Positions 9,635 to 23,905 of a stretch of DNA of 64,000 bases are shown here, one piece after another (within the stretch, counting starts at the first letter, position 1; every line of letters starts with the position of its first letter). The notes under the pieces were generated by a model that did not search any database, had not been told where the DNA came from, and worked only from the letters and a program-made list of their open reading frames with translations. Position numbers and translations under genes: made by a program. The stretch is from Ascidia mentula (Eukaryota; Chordata; Ascidiacea; Phlebobranchia; Ascidiidae), in contig OX387203.1 of assembly GCA_947561715.1 (NCBI GenBank), positions 13,144,001-13,208,000 of the forward strand, in the 5' to 3' direction.

Positions 9635-12627
9635 GTATAGGAGGTGGGAAATGCCCACCGTGTAGACCTCTGTCACAATAGAAATTGTGACGTCACAGAG
9701 CATGCTTGCTCACTATGCCCTATTGCTGTCCAGAGGCTAGGATGCTCTCCTTGTCGATGCAAATGTGACAAATACGGCGGCACTCAGTGTTGAAAATTCC
9801 CATTCCACGTGCTTGCGATGTCCCAACCACTCAACGTGCCCACCAGGCCAAGCTCCGCCCCTCTCCCACCAGTCGACATTCTATTTGAATAAGGTAAGCA
9901 TCACGCCCTGTCCGGGCTACTTTTTCACTACTTAATCGTTTGCAAAGGCCCCCCGCCGTCGTTGCCGCGTCGACGACGCCGGCTCGTGCTCATTATGCCC
10001 AATTACTGTCCAGCGGCAGGCATACTTTTCTGTCGTTGCAAGCGTGGTAATTACCGCTGCACTCTCAGTGTTGAAAATTGCCAATCCACGTGCTTGCCAT
10101 GTGGCAACCACTCCAAGTGCCCACCAGGCCAAGCTCCGACCCTCTCCCACCAGTCGACATTCTATTTGAATAAGGTAAGCATCACGCCCTGTCCGGGCTA
10201 CTTTTTAACTACTTAATCGTTTGCAAAGACCCCCTGCCGTCGTTGCCGCGTCGACGACGACTTGTGCTCATTATGCCCAATTACTGTACAGCGGCTAGGC
10301 TGCTTTTTTACTTGGGCGCGCATGATTTTATTTCTATGTGAATAAGTATAGGAGGTGGGAAATGCCCACCGTGTAGACCTCTGTCACAATAGAAATTGTG
10401 ACGTCACAGAGCATGCTTGCTCACTATGCCCTATTGCTGTCCAGAGGCTAGGATGCTCTCCTTGTCGATGCAAATGTGACAAATACGGCGGCACTCAGTG
10501 TTGAAAATTCCCATTCCACGTGCTTGCGATGTCCCAACCACTCAACGTGCCCACCAGGCCAAGCTCCGCCCCTCTCCCACCAGTCGACATTCTATTTGAA
10601 TAAGGTAAGCATCACGCCCTGTCCGGGCTACTTTTTCACTACTTAATCGTTTGCAAAGACCCCCTGCCGGCGTTGCCGCGTCGACGACGACTTGTGCTCA
10701 TTATGCCCAATTACTGTACAGCGGCTAGGCTGCTTTTTTACTTGGGCGCGCATGATTTTATTTCTATGTGAATAAGTATAGGAGGTGGGAAATGCCCACC
10801 GTGTAGACCTCTGTCACAATAGAAATTGTGACGTCACAGAGCATGCTTGCTCACTATGCCCTATTGCTGTCCAGAGGCTAGGATGCTCTCCTTGTCGATG
10901 CAAATGTGACAAATACGGCGGCACTCAGTGTTGAAAATTCCCATTCCACGTGCTTGCGATGTCCCAACCACTCAACGTGCCCACCAGGCCAAGCTCCGCC
11001 CCTCTCCCACCAGTCGACATTCTATTTGAATAAGGTAAGCATCACGCCCTGTCCGGGCTACTTTTTCACTACTTAATCGTTTGCAAAGACCCCCTGCCGG
11101 CGTTGCCGCGTCGACGACGACTTGTGCTCATTATGCCCAATTACTGTACAGCGGCTAGGCTGCTTTTTTACTTGGGCGCGCATGATTTTGTTTCTATGTG
11201 AATAAGTATAGGAGGTGGGAAATGCCCACCGTGTAGACCTCTGTCACAATAGAAATTGTGACGTCACAGAGCATGCTTGCTCACTATGCCCTATTGCTGT
11301 CCAGAGGCTAGGATGCTCTCCTTGTCGATGCAAATGTGACAAATACGGCGGCACTCAGTGTTGAAAATTCCCATTCCACGTGCTTGCGATGTCCCAACCA
11401 CTCAACGTGCCCACCAGGCCAAGCTCCGCCCCTCTCCCACCAGTCGACATTCTATTTGAATAAGGTAAGCATCACGCCCTGTCCGGGCTACTTTTTCACT
11501 ACTTAATCGTTTGCAAAGGCCCCCCGCCGTCGTTGCCGCGTCGACGACGCCGGCTCGTGCTCATTATGCCCAATTACTGTCCAGCGGCAGGCATACTTTT
11601 CTGTCGTTGCAAGCGTGGTAATTACCGCTGCACTCTCAGTGTTGAAAATTGCCAATCCACGTGCTTGCCATGTGGCAACCACTCCAAGTGCCCACCAGGC
11701 CAAGCTCCGACCCTCTCCCACCAGTCGACATTCTATTTGAATAAGGTAAGCATCACGCCCTGTCCGGGCTACTTTTTCACTACTTAATCGTTTGCAAAGA
11801 CCCCCTGCCGGCGTTGCCGCGTCGACGACGACTTGTGCTCATTATGCCCAATTACTGTACAGCGGCTAGGCTGCTTTTTTACTTGGGCGCGCATGATTTT
11901 GTTTCTATGTGAATAAGTATAGGAGGTGGGAAATGCCCACCGTGTAGACCTCTGTCACAATAGAAATTGTGACGTCACAGAGCATGCTTGCTCACTATGC
12001 CCTATTGCTGTCCAGAGGCTAGGATGCTCTCCTTGTCGATGCAAATGTGACAAATACGGCGGCACTCAGTGTTGAAAATTCCCATTCCACGTGCTTGCGA
12101 TGTCCCAACCACTCAACGTGCCCACCAGGCCAAGCTCCGCCCCTCTCCCACCAGTCGACATTCTATTTGAATAAGGTAAGCATCACGCCCTGTCCGGGCT
12201 ACTTTTTCACTACTTAATCGTTTGCAAAGGCCCCCCGCCGTCGTTGCCGCGTCGACGACGCCGGCTCGTGCTCATTATGCCCAATTACTGTCCAGCGGCA
12301 GGCATACTTTTCTGTCGTTGCAAGCGTGGTAATTACCGCTGCACTCTCAGTGTTGAAAATTGCCAATCCACGTGCTTGCCATGTGGCAACCACTCCAAGT
12401 GCCCACCAGGCCAAGCTCCGACCCTCTCCCACCAGTCGACATTCTATTTGAATAAGGTAAGCATCACGCCCTGTCCGGGCTACTTTTTAACTACTTAATC
12501 GTTTGCAAAGACCCCCTGCCGTCGTTGCCGCGTCGACGACGACTTGTGCTCATTATGCCCAATTACTGTACAGCGGCTAGGCTGCTTTTTTACTTGGGCG
12601 CGCATGATTTTATTTCTATGTGAATAA
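9635..12627 (+). repeat. Block L-a-g-F (2282 bp) plus one 711L
   Basis: The units are 711L at 9635, 430a at 10346, 430g at 10776, 711F at 11206 and 711L at 11917. After the F unit the array enters the 3572-bp duplicated block rather than an L-g pair. Confidence 0.87.
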
Positions 12628-15600
12628 GTATAGGAGGTGGGAAATGCCCACCGTGTAGACCTCTGTCACAATAGAAATTGTGACGTCACAGAGCATGCTT
12701 GCTCACTATGCCCTATTGCTGTCCAGAGGCTAGGATGCTCTCCTTGTCGATGCAAATGTGACAAATACGGCGGCACTCAGTGTTGAAAATTCCCATTCCA
12801 CGTGCTTGCGATGTCCCAACCACTCAACGTGCCCACCAGGCCAAGCTCCGCCCCTCTCCCACCAGTCGACATTCTATTTGAATAAGGTAAGCATCACGCC
12901 CTGTCCGGGCTACTTTTTCACTACTTAATCGTTTGCAAAGACCCCCTGCCGGCGTTGCCGCGTCGACGACGACTTGTGCTCATTATGCCCAATTACTGTA
13001 CAGCGGCTAGGCTGCTTTTTTACTTGGGCGCGCATGATTTTATTTCTATGTGAATAAGTATAGGAGGTGGGAAATGCCCACCGTGTAGACCTCTGTCACA
13101 ATAGAAATTTTGACGTCACAGAGCATGCTTGCTCACTATGCCCTATTGCTGTCCAGAGGCTAGGATGCTCTCCTTGTCGATGCAAATGTGACAAATACGG
13201 CGGCACTCAGTGTTGAAAATTCCCATTCCACGTGCTTGCGATGTCCCAACCACTCAACGTGCCCACCAGGCCAAGCTCCGCCCCTCTCCCACCAGTCGAC
13301 ATTCTATTTGAATAAGGTAAGCATCACGCCCTGTCCGGGCTACTTTTTCACTACTTAATCGTTTGCAAAGACCCCCTGCCGGCGTTGCCGCGTCGACGAC
13401 GACTTGTGCTCATTATGCCCAATTACTGTACAGCGGCTAGGCTGCTTTTTTACTTGGGCGCGCATGATTTTGTTTCTATGTGAATAAGTATAGGAGGTGG
13501 GAAATGCCCACCGTGTAGACCTCTGTCACAATAGAAATTGTGACGTCACAGAGCATGCTTGCTCACTATGCCCTATTGCTGTCCAGAGGCTAGGATGCTC
13601 TCCTTGTCGATGCAAATGTGACAAATACGGCGGCACTCAGTGTTGAAAATTCCCATTCCACGTGCTTGCGATGTCCCAACCACTCAACGTGCCCACCAGG
13701 CCAAGCTCCGCCCCTCTCCCACCAGTCGACATTCTATTTGAATAAGGTAAGCATCACGCCCTGTCCGGGCTACTTTTTCACTACTTAATCGTTTGCAAAG
13801 GCCCCCCGCCGTCGTTGCCGCGTCGACGACGCCGGCTCGTGCTCATTATGCCCAATTACTGTCCAGCGGCAGGCATACTTTTCTGTCGTTGCAAGCGTGG
13901 TAATTACCGCTGCACTCTCAGTGTTGAAAATTGCCAATCCACGTGCTTGCCATGTGGCAACCACTCCAAGTGCCCACCAGGCCAAGCTCCGACCCTCTCC
14001 CACCAGTCGACATTCTATTTGAATAAGGTAAGCATCACGCCCTGTCCGGGCTACTTTTTAACTACTTAATCGTTTGCAAAGACCCCCTGCCGTCGTTGCC
14101 GCGTCGACGACGACTTGTGCTCATTATGCCCAATTACTGTACAGCGGCTAGGCTGCTTTTTTACTTGGGCGCGCATGATTTTATTTCTATGTGAATAAGT
14201 ATAGGAGGTGGGAAATGCCCACCGTGTAGACCTCTGTCACAATAGAAATTGTGACGTCACAGAGCATGCTTGCTCACTATGCCCTATTGCTGTCCAGAGG
14301 CTAGGATGCTCTCCTTGTCGATGCAAATGTGACAAATACGGCGGCACTCAGTGTTGAAAATTCCCATTCCACGTGCTTGCGATGTCCCAACCACTCAACG
14401 TGCCCACCAGGCCAAGCTCCGCCCCTCTCCCACCAGTCGACATTCTATTTGAATAAGGTAAGCATCACGCCCTGTCCGGGCTACTTTTTCACTACTTAAT
14501 CGTTTGCAAAGACCCCCTGCCGGCGTTGCCGCGTCGACGACGACTTGTGCTCATTATGCCCAATTACTGTACAGCGGCTAGGCTGCTTTTTTACTTGGGC
14601 GCGCATGATTTTGTTTCTATGTGAATAAGTATAGGAGGTGGGAAATGCCCACCGTGTAGACCTCTGTCACAATAGAAATTGTGACGTCACAGAGCATGCT
14701 TGCTCACTATGCCCTATTGCTGTCCAGAGGCTAGGATGCTCTCCTTGTCGATGCAAATGTGACAAATACGGCGGCACTCAGTGTTGAAAATTCCCATTCC
14801 ACGTGCTTGCGATGTCCCAACCACTCAACGTGCCCACCAGGCCAAGCTCCGCCCCTCTCCCACCAGTCGACATTCTATTTGAATAAGGTAAGCATCACGC
14901 CCTGTCCGGGCTACTTTTTCACTACTTAATCGTTTGCAAAGGCCCCCCGCCGTCGTTGCCGCGTCGACGACGCCGGCTCGTGCTCATTATGCCCAATTAC
15001 TGTCCAGCGGCAGGCATACTTTTCTGTCGTTGCAAGCGTGGTAATTACCGCTGCACTCTCAGTGTTGAAAATTGCCAATCCACGTGCTTGCCATGTGGCA
15101 ACCACTCCAAGTGCCCACCAGGCCAAGCTCCGACCCTCTCCCACCAGTCGACATTCTATTTGAATAAGGTAAGCATCACGCCCTGTCCGGGCTACTTTTT
15201 AACTACTTAATCGTTTGCAAAGACCCCCTGCCGTCGTTGCCGCGTCGACGACGACTTGTGCTCATTATGCCCAATTACTGTACAGCGGCTAGGCTGCTTT
15301 TTTACTTGGGCGCGCATGATTTTATTTCTATGTGAATAAGTATAGGAGGTGGGAAATGCCCACCGTGTAGACCTCTGTCACAATAGAAATTGTGACGTCA
15401 CAGAGCATGCTTGCTCACTATGCCCTATTGCTGTCCAGAGGCTAGGATGCTCTCCTTGTCGATGCAAATGTGACAAATACGGCGGCACTCAGTGTTGAAA
15501 ATTCCCATTCCACGTGCTTGCGATGTCCCAACCACTCAACGTGCCCACCAGGCCAAGCTCCGCCCCTCTCCCACCAGTCGACATTCTATTTGAATAAGGT

Positions 15601-16199
15601 AAGCATCACGCCCTGTCCGGGCTACTTTTTCACTACTTAATCGTTTGCAAAGACCCCCTGCCGGCGTTGCCGCGTCGACGACGACTTGTGCTCATTATGC
15701 CCAATTACTGTACAGCGGCTAGGCTGCTTTTTTACTTGGGCGCGCATGATTTTATTTCTATGTGAATAAGTATAGGAGGTGGGAAATGCCCACCGTGTAG
15801 ACCTCTGTCACAATAGAAATTGTGACGTCACAGAGCATGCTTGCTCACTATGCCCTATTGCTGTCCAGAGGCTAGGATGCTCTCCTTGTCGATGCAAATG
15901 TGACAAATACGGCGGCACTCAGTGTTGAAAATTCCCATTCCACGTGCTTGCGATGTCCCAACCACTCAACGTGCCCACCAGGCCAAGCTCCGCCCCTCTC
16001 CCACCAGTCGACATTCTATTTGAATAAGGTAAGCATCACGCCCTGTCCGGGCTACTTTTTCACTACTTAATCGTTTGCAAAGACCCCCTGCCGGCGTTGC
16101 CGCGTCGACGACGACTTGTGCTCATTATGCCCAATTACTGTACAGCGGCTAGGCTGCTTTTTTACTTAGGCGCGCATGATTTTGTTTCTATGTGAATAA
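12628..16199 (+). repeat. 3572-bp block a-gT-L-g-L-a-g*, copy 1
   Basis: The units are 430a at 12628, 430gT at 13058, 711L at 13488, 430g at 14199, 711L at 14629, 430a at 15340 and 430g* at 15770. The gT unit has T instead of G at 13110, a change found in only one other place (16682). The g* unit has ttaggcg instead of ttgggcg. Confidence 0.9.
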
Positions 16200-19100
16200 G
16201 TATAGGAGGTGGGAAATGCCCACCGTGTAGACCTCTGTCACAATAGAAATTGTGACGTCACAGAGCATGCTTGCTCACTATGCCCTATTGCTGTCCAGAG
16301 GCTAGGATGCTCTCCTTGTCGATGCAAATGTGACAAATACGGCGGCACTCAGTGTTGAAAATTCCCATTCCACGTGCTTGCGATGTCCCAACCACTCAAC
16401 GTGCCCACCAGGCCAAGCTCCGCCCCTCTCCCACCAGTCGACATTCTATTTGAATAAGGTAAGCATCACGCCCTGTCCGGGCTACTTTTTCACTACTTAA
16501 TCGTTTGCAAAGACCCCCTGCCGGCGTTGCCGCGTCGACGACGACTTGTGCTCATTATGCCCAATTACTGTACAGCGGCTAGGCTGCTTTTTTACTTGGG
16601 CGCGCATGATTTTATTTCTATGTGAATAAGTATAGGAGGTGGGAAATGCCCACCGTGTAGACCTCTGTCACAATAGAAATTTTGACGTCACAGAGCATGC
16701 TTGCTCACTATGCCCTATTGCTGTCCAGAGGCTAGGATGCTCTCCTTGTCGATGCAAATGTGACAAATACGGCGGCACTCAGTGTTGAAAATTCCCATTC
16801 CACGTGCTTGCGATGTCCCAACCACTCAACGTGCCCACCAGGCCAAGCTCCGCCCCTCTCCCACCAGTCGACATTCTATTTGAATAAGGTAAGCATCACG
16901 CCCTGTCCGGGCTACTTTTTCACTACTTAATCGTTTGCAAAGACCCCCTGCCGGCGTTGCCGCGTCGACGACGACTTGTGCTCATTATGCCCAATTACTG
17001 TACAGCGGCTAGGCTGCTTTTTTACTTGGGCGCGCATGATTTTGTTTCTATGTGAATAAGTATAGGAGGTGGGAAATGCCCACCGTGTAGACCTCTGTCA
17101 CAATAGAAATTGTGACGTCACAGAGCATGCTTGCTCACTATGCCCTATTGCTGTCCAGAGGCTAGGATGCTCTCCTTGTCGATGCAAATGTGACAAATAC
17201 GGCGGCACTCAGTGTTGAAAATTCCCATTCCACGTGCTTGCGATGTCCCAACCACTCAACGTGCCCACCAGGCCAAGCTCCGCCCCTCTCCCACCAGTCG
17301 ACATTCTATTTGAATAAGGTAAGCATCACGCCCTGTCCGGGCTACTTTTTCACTACTTAATCGTTTGCAAAGGCCCCCCGCCGTCGTTGCCGCGTCGACG
17401 ACGCCGGCTCGTGCTCATTATGCCCAATTACTGTCCAGCGGCAGGCATACTTTTCTGTCGTTGCAAGCGTGGTAATTACCGCTGCACTCTCAGTGTTGAA
17501 AATTGCCAATCCACGTGCTTGCCATGTGGCAACCACTCCAAGTGCCCACCAGGCCAAGCTCCGACCCTCTCCCACCAGTCGACATTCTATTTGAATAAGG
17601 TAAGCATCACGCCCTGTCCGGGCTACTTTTTAACTACTTAATCGTTTGCAAAGACCCCCTGCCGTCGTTGCCGCGTCGACGACGACTTGTGCTCATTATG
17701 CCCAATTACTGTACAGCGGCTAGGCTGCTTTTTTACTTGGGCGCGCATGATTTTATTTCTATGTGAATAAGTATAGGAGGTGGGAAATGCCCACCGTGTA
17801 GACCTCTGTCACAATAGAAATTGTGACGTCACAGAGCATGCTTGCTCACTATGCCCTATTGCTGTCCAGAGGCTAGGATGCTCTCCTTGTCGATGCAAAT
17901 GTGACAAATACGGCGGCACTCAGTGTTGAAAATTCCCATTCCACGTGCTTGCGATGTCCCAACCACTCAACGTGCCCACCAGGCCAAGCTCCGCCCCTCT
18001 CCCACCAGTCGACATTCTATTTGAATAAGGTAAGCATCACGCCCTGTCCGGGCTACTTTTTCACTACTTAATCGTTTGCAAAGACCCCCTGCCGGCGTTG
18101 CCGCGTCGACGACGACTTGTGCTCATTATGCCCAATTACTGTACAGCGGCTAGGCTGCTTTTTTACTTGGGCGCGCATGATTTTGTTTCTATGTGAATAA
18201 GTATAGGAGGTGGGAAATGCCCACCGTGTAGACCTCTGTCACAATAGAAATTGTGACGTCACAGAGCATGCTTGCTCACTATGCCCTATTGCTGTCCAGA
18301 GGCTAGGATGCTCTCCTTGTCGATGCAAATGTGACAAATACGGCGGCACTCAGTGTTGAAAATTCCCATTCCACGTGCTTGCGATGTCCCAACCACTCAA
18401 CGTGCCCACCAGGCCAAGCTCCGCCCCTCTCCCACCAGTCGACATTCTATTTGAATAAGGTAAGCATCACGCCCTGTCCGGGCTACTTTTTCACTACTTA
18501 ATCGTTTGCAAAGGCCCCCCGCCGTCGTTGCCGCGTCGACGACGCCGGCTCGTGCTCATTATGCCCAATTACTGTCCAGCGGCAGGCATACTTTTCTGTC
18601 GTTGCAAGCGTGGTAATTACCGCTGCACTCTCAGTGTTGAAAATTGCCAATCCACGTGCTTGCCATGTGGCAACCACTCCAAGTGCCCACCAGGCCAAGC
18701 TCCGACCCTCTCCCACCAGTCGACATTCTATTTGAATAAGGTAAGCATCACGCCCTGTCCGGGCTACTTTTTAACTACTTAATCGTTTGCAAAGACCCCC
18801 TGCCGTCGTTGCCGCGTCGACGACGACTTGTGCTCATTATGCCCAATTACTGTACAGCGGCTAGGCTGCTTTTTTACTTGGGCGCGCATGATTTTATTTC
18901 TATGTGAATAAGTATAGGAGGTGGGAAATGCCCACCGTGTAGACCTCTGTCACAATAGAAATTGTGACGTCACAGAGCATGCTTGCTCACTATGCCCTAT
19001 TGCTGTCCAGAGGCTAGGATGCTCTCCTTGTCGATGCAAATGTGACAAATACGGCGGCACTCAGTGTTGAAAATTCCCATTCCACGTGCTTGCGATGTCC

Positions 19101-19771
19101 CAACCACTCAACGTGCCCACCAGGCCAAGCTCCGCCCCTCTCCCACCAGTCGACATTCTATTTGAATAAGGTAAGCATCACGCCCTGTCCGGGCTACTTT
19201 TTCACTACTTAATCGTTTGCAAAGACCCCCTGCCGGCGTTGCCGCGTCGACGACGACTTGTGCTCATTATGCCCAATTACTGTACAGCGGCTAGGCTGCT
19301 TTTTTACTTGGGCGCGCATGATTTTATTTCTATGTGAATAAGTATAGGAGGTGGGAAATGCCCACCGTGTAGACCTCTGTCACAATAGAAATTGTGACGT
19401 CACAGAGCATGCTTGCTCACTATGCCCTATTGCTGTCCAGAGGCTAGGATGCTCTCCTTGTCGATGCAAATGTGACAAATACGGCGGCACTCAGTGTTGA
19501 AAATTCCCATTCCACGTGCTTGCGATGTCCCAACCACTCAACGTGCCCACCAGGCCAAGCTCCGCCCCTCTCCCACCAGTCGACATTCTATTTGAATAAG
19601 GTAAGCATCACGCCCTGTCCGGGCTACTTTTTCACTACTTAATCGTTTGCAAAGACCCCCTGCCGGCGTTGCCGCGTCGACGACGACTTGTGCTCATTAT
19701 GCCCAATTACTGTACAGCGGCTAGGCTGCTTTTTTACTTAGGCGCGCATGATTTTGTTTCTATGTGAATAA
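16200..19771 (+). repeat. 3572-bp block a-gT-L-g-L-a-g*, copy 2
   Basis: The units are 430a at 16200, 430gT at 16630, 711L at 17060, 430g at 17771, 711L at 18201, 430a at 18912 and 430g* at 19342. Order, lengths and rare markers repeat those of the preceding 3572 bp. The joint at 16199/16200 puts a g* unit before a 430-bp unit; every other g* unit precedes a 711-bp unit. Confidence 0.9.
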
Positions 19772-22700
19772 GTATAGGAGGTGGGAAATGCCCACCGTGT
19801 AGACCTCTGTCACAATAGAAATTGTGACGTCACAGAGCATGCTTGCTCACTATGCCCTATTGCTGTCCAGAGGCTAGGATGCTCTCCTTGTCGATGCAAA
19901 TGTGACAAATACGGCGGCACTCAGTGTTGAAAATTCCCATTCCACGTGCTTGCGATGTCCCAACCACTCAACGTGCCCACCAGGCCAAGCTCCGCCCCTC
20001 TCCCACCAGTCGACATTCTATTTGAATAAGGTAAGCATCACGCCCTGTCCGGGCTACTTTTTCACTACTTAATCGTTTGCAAAGGCCCCCCGCCGTCGTT
20101 GCCGCGTCGACGACGCCGGCTCGTGCTCATTATGCCCAATTACTGTCCAGCGGCAGGCATACTTTTCTGTCGTTGCAAGCGTGGTAATTACCGCTGCACT
20201 CTCAGTGTTGAAAATTGCCAATCCACGTGCTTGCCATGTGGCAACCACTCCAAGTGCCCACCAGGCCAAGCTCCGACCCTCTCCCACCAGTCGACATTCT
20301 ATTTGAATAAGGTAAGCATCACGCCCTGTCCGGGCTACTTTTTAACTACTTAATCGTTTGCAAAGACCCCCTGCCGTCGTTGCCGCGTCGACGACGACTT
20401 GTGCTCATTATGCCCAATTACTGTACAGCGGCTAGGCTGCTTTTTTACTTGGGCGCGCATGATTTTATTTCTATGTGAATAAGTATAGGAGGTGGGAAAT
20501 GCCCACCGTGTAGACCTCTGTCACAATAGAAATTGTGACGTCACAGAGCATGCTTGCTCACTATGCCCTATTGCTGTCCAGAGGCTAGGATGCTCTCCTT
20601 GTCGATGCAAATGTGACAAATACGGCGGCACTCAGTGTTGAAAATTCCCATTCCACGTGCTTGCGATGTCCCAACCACTCAACGTGCCCACCAGGCCAAG
20701 CTCCGCCCCTCTCCCACCAGTCGACATTCTATTTGAATAAGGTAAGCATCACGCCCTGTCCGGGCTACTTTTTCACTACTTAATCGTTTGCAAAGACCCC
20801 CTGCCGGCGTTGCCGCGTCGACGACGACTTGTGCTCATTATGCCCAATTACTGTACAGCGGCTAGGCTGCTTTTTTACTTGGGCGCGCATGATTTTGTTT
20901 CTATGTGAATAAGTATAGGAGGTGGGAAATGCCCACCGTGTAGACCTCTGTCACAATAGAAATTGTGACGTCACAGAGCATGCTTGCTCACTATGCCCTA
21001 TTGCTGTCCAGAGGCTAGGATGCTCTCCTTGTCGATGCAAATGTGACAAATACGGCGGCACTCAGTGTTGAAAATTCCCATTCCACGTGCTTGCGATGTC
21101 CCAACCACTCAACGTGCCCACCAGGCCAAGCTCCGCCCCTCTCCCACCAGTCGACATTCTATTTGAATAAGGTAAGCATCACGCCCTGTCCGGGCTACTT
21201 TTTCACTACTTAATCGTTTGCAAAGGCCCCCCGCCGTCGTTGCCGCGTCGACGACGCCGGCTCGTGCTCATTATGCCCAATTACTGTCCAGCGGCAGGCA
21301 TACTTTTCTGTCGTTGCAAGCGTGGTAATTACCGCTGCACTCTCAGTGTTGAAAATTGCCAATCCACGTGCTTGCCATGTGGCAACCACTCCAAGTGCCC
21401 ACCAGGCCAAGCTCCGACCCTCTCCCACCAGTCGACATTCTATTTGAATAAGGTAAGCATCACGCCCTGTCCGGGCTACTTTTTAACTACTTAATCGTTT
21501 GCAAAGACCCCCTGCCGTCGTTGCCGCGTCGACGACGACTTGTGCTCATTATGCCCAATTACTGTACAGCGGCTAGGCTGCTTTTTTACTTGGGCGCGCA
21601 TGATTTTATTTCTATGTGAATAAGTATAGGAGGTGGGAAATGCCCACCGTGTAGACCTCTGTCACAATAGAAATTGTGACGTCACAGAGCATGCTTGCTC
21701 ACTATGCCCTATTGCTGTCCAGAGGCTAGGATGCTCTCCTTGTCGATGCAAATGTGACAAATACGGCGGCACTCAGTGTTGAAAATTCCCATTCCACGTG
21801 CTTGCGATGTCCCAACCACTCAACGTGCCCACCAGGCCAAGCTCCGCCCCTCTCCCACCAGTCGACATTCTATTTGAATAAGGTAAGCATCACGCCCTGT
21901 CCGGGCTACTTTTTCACTACTTAATCGTTTGCAAAGACCCCCTGCCGGCGTTGCCGCGTCGACGACGACTTGTGCTCATTATGCCCAATTACTGTACAGC
22001 GGCTAGGCTGCTTTTTTACTTGGGCGCGCATGATTTTGTTTCTATGTGAATAAGTATAGGAGGTGGGAAATGCCCACCGTGTAGACCTCTGTCACAATAG
22101 AAATTGTGACGTCACAGAGCATGCTTGCTCACTATGCCCTATTGCTGTCCAGAGGCTAGGATGCTCTCCTTGTCGATGCAAATGTGACAAATACGGCGGC
22201 ACTCAGTGTTGAAAATTCCCATTCCACGTGCTTGCGATGTCCCAACCACTCAACGTGCCCACCAGGCCAAGCTCCGCCCCTCTCCCACCAGTCGACATTC
22301 TATTTGAATAAGGTAAGCATCACGCCCTGTCCGGGCTACTTTTTCACTACTTAATCGTTTGCAAAGGCCCCCCGCCGTCGTTGCCGCGTCGACGACGCCG
22401 GCTCGTGCTCATTATGCCCAATTACTGTCCAGCGGCAGGCATACTTTTCTGTCGTTGCAAGCGTGGTAATTACCGCTGCACTCTCAGTGTTGAAAATTGC
22501 CAATCCACGTGCTTGCCATGTGGCAACCACTCCAAGTGCCCACCAGGCCAAGCTCCGACCCTCTCCCACCAGTCGACATTCTATTTGAATAAGGTAAGCA
22601 TCACGCCCTGTCCGGGCTACTTTTTCACTACTTAATCGTTTGCAAAGACCCCCTGCCGGCGTTGCCGCGTCGACGACGACTTGTGCTCATTATGCCCAAT

Positions 22701-23905
22701 TACTGTACAGCGGCTAGGCTGCTTTTTTACTTGGGCGCGCATGATTTTGTTTCTATGTGAATAAGTATAGGAGGTGGGAAATGCCCACCGTGTAGACCTC
22801 TGTCACAATAGAAATTGTGACGTCACAGAGCATGCTTGCTCACTATGCCCTATTGCTGTCCAGAGGCTAGGATGCTCTCCTTGTCGATGCAAATGTGACA
22901 AATACGGCGGCACTCAGTGTTGAAAATTCCCATTCCACGTGCTTGCGATGTCCCAACCACTCAACGTGCCCACCAGGCCAAGCTCCGCCCCTCTCCCACC
23001 AGTCGACATTCTATTTGAATAAGGTAAGCATCACGCCCTGTCCGGGCTACTTTTTCACTACTTAATCGTTTGCAAAGGCCCCCCGCCGTCGTTGCCGCGT
23101 CGACGACGCCGGCTCGTGCTCATTATGCCCAATTACTGTCCAGCGGCAGGCATACTTTTCTGTCGTTGCAAGCGTGGTAATTACCGCTGCACTCTCAGTG
23201 TTGAAAATTGCCAATCCACGTGCTTGCCATGTGGCAACCACTCCAAGTGCCCACCAGGCCAAGCTCCGACCCTCTCCCACCAGTCGACATTCTATTTGAA
23301 TAAGGTAAGCATCACGCCCTGTCCGGGCTACTTTTTAACTACTTAATCGTTTGCAAAGACCCCCTGCCGTCGTTGCCGCGTCGACGACGACTTGTGCTCA
23401 TTATGCCCAATTACTGTACAGCGGCTAGGCTGCTTTTTTACTTGGGCGCGCATGATTTTATTTCTATGTGAATAAGTATAGGAGGTGGGAAATGCCCACC
23501 GTGTAGACCTCTGTCACAATAGAAATTGTGACGTCACAGAGCATGCTTGCTCACTATGCCCTATTGCTGTCCAGAGGCTAGGATGCTCTCCTTGTCGATG
23601 CAAATGTGACAAATACGGCGGCACTCAGTGTTGAAAATTCCCATTCCACGTGCTTGCGATGTCCCAACCACTCAACGTGCCCACCAGGCCAAGCTCCGCC
23701 CCTCTCCCACCAGTCGACATTCTATTTGAATAAGGTAAGCATCACGCCCTGTCCGGGCTACTTTTTCACTACTTAATCGTTTGCAAAGACCCCCTGCCGG
23801 CGTTGCCGCGTCGACGACGACTTGTGCTCATTATGCCCAATTACTGTACAGCGGCTAGGCTGCTTTTTTACTTGGGCGCGCATGATTTTATTTCTATGTG
23901 AATAA
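19772..23905 (+). repeat. Mixed stretch L-g-L-g-F-L-a
   Basis: The units are 711L at 19772, 430g at 20483, 711L at 20913, 430g at 21624, 711F at 22054, 711L at 22765 and 430a at 23476. The last unit is a 430a followed directly by a 711-bp unit, the only such case in the window. The F unit here follows a single 430g rather than an a-g pair. Confidence 0.86.
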
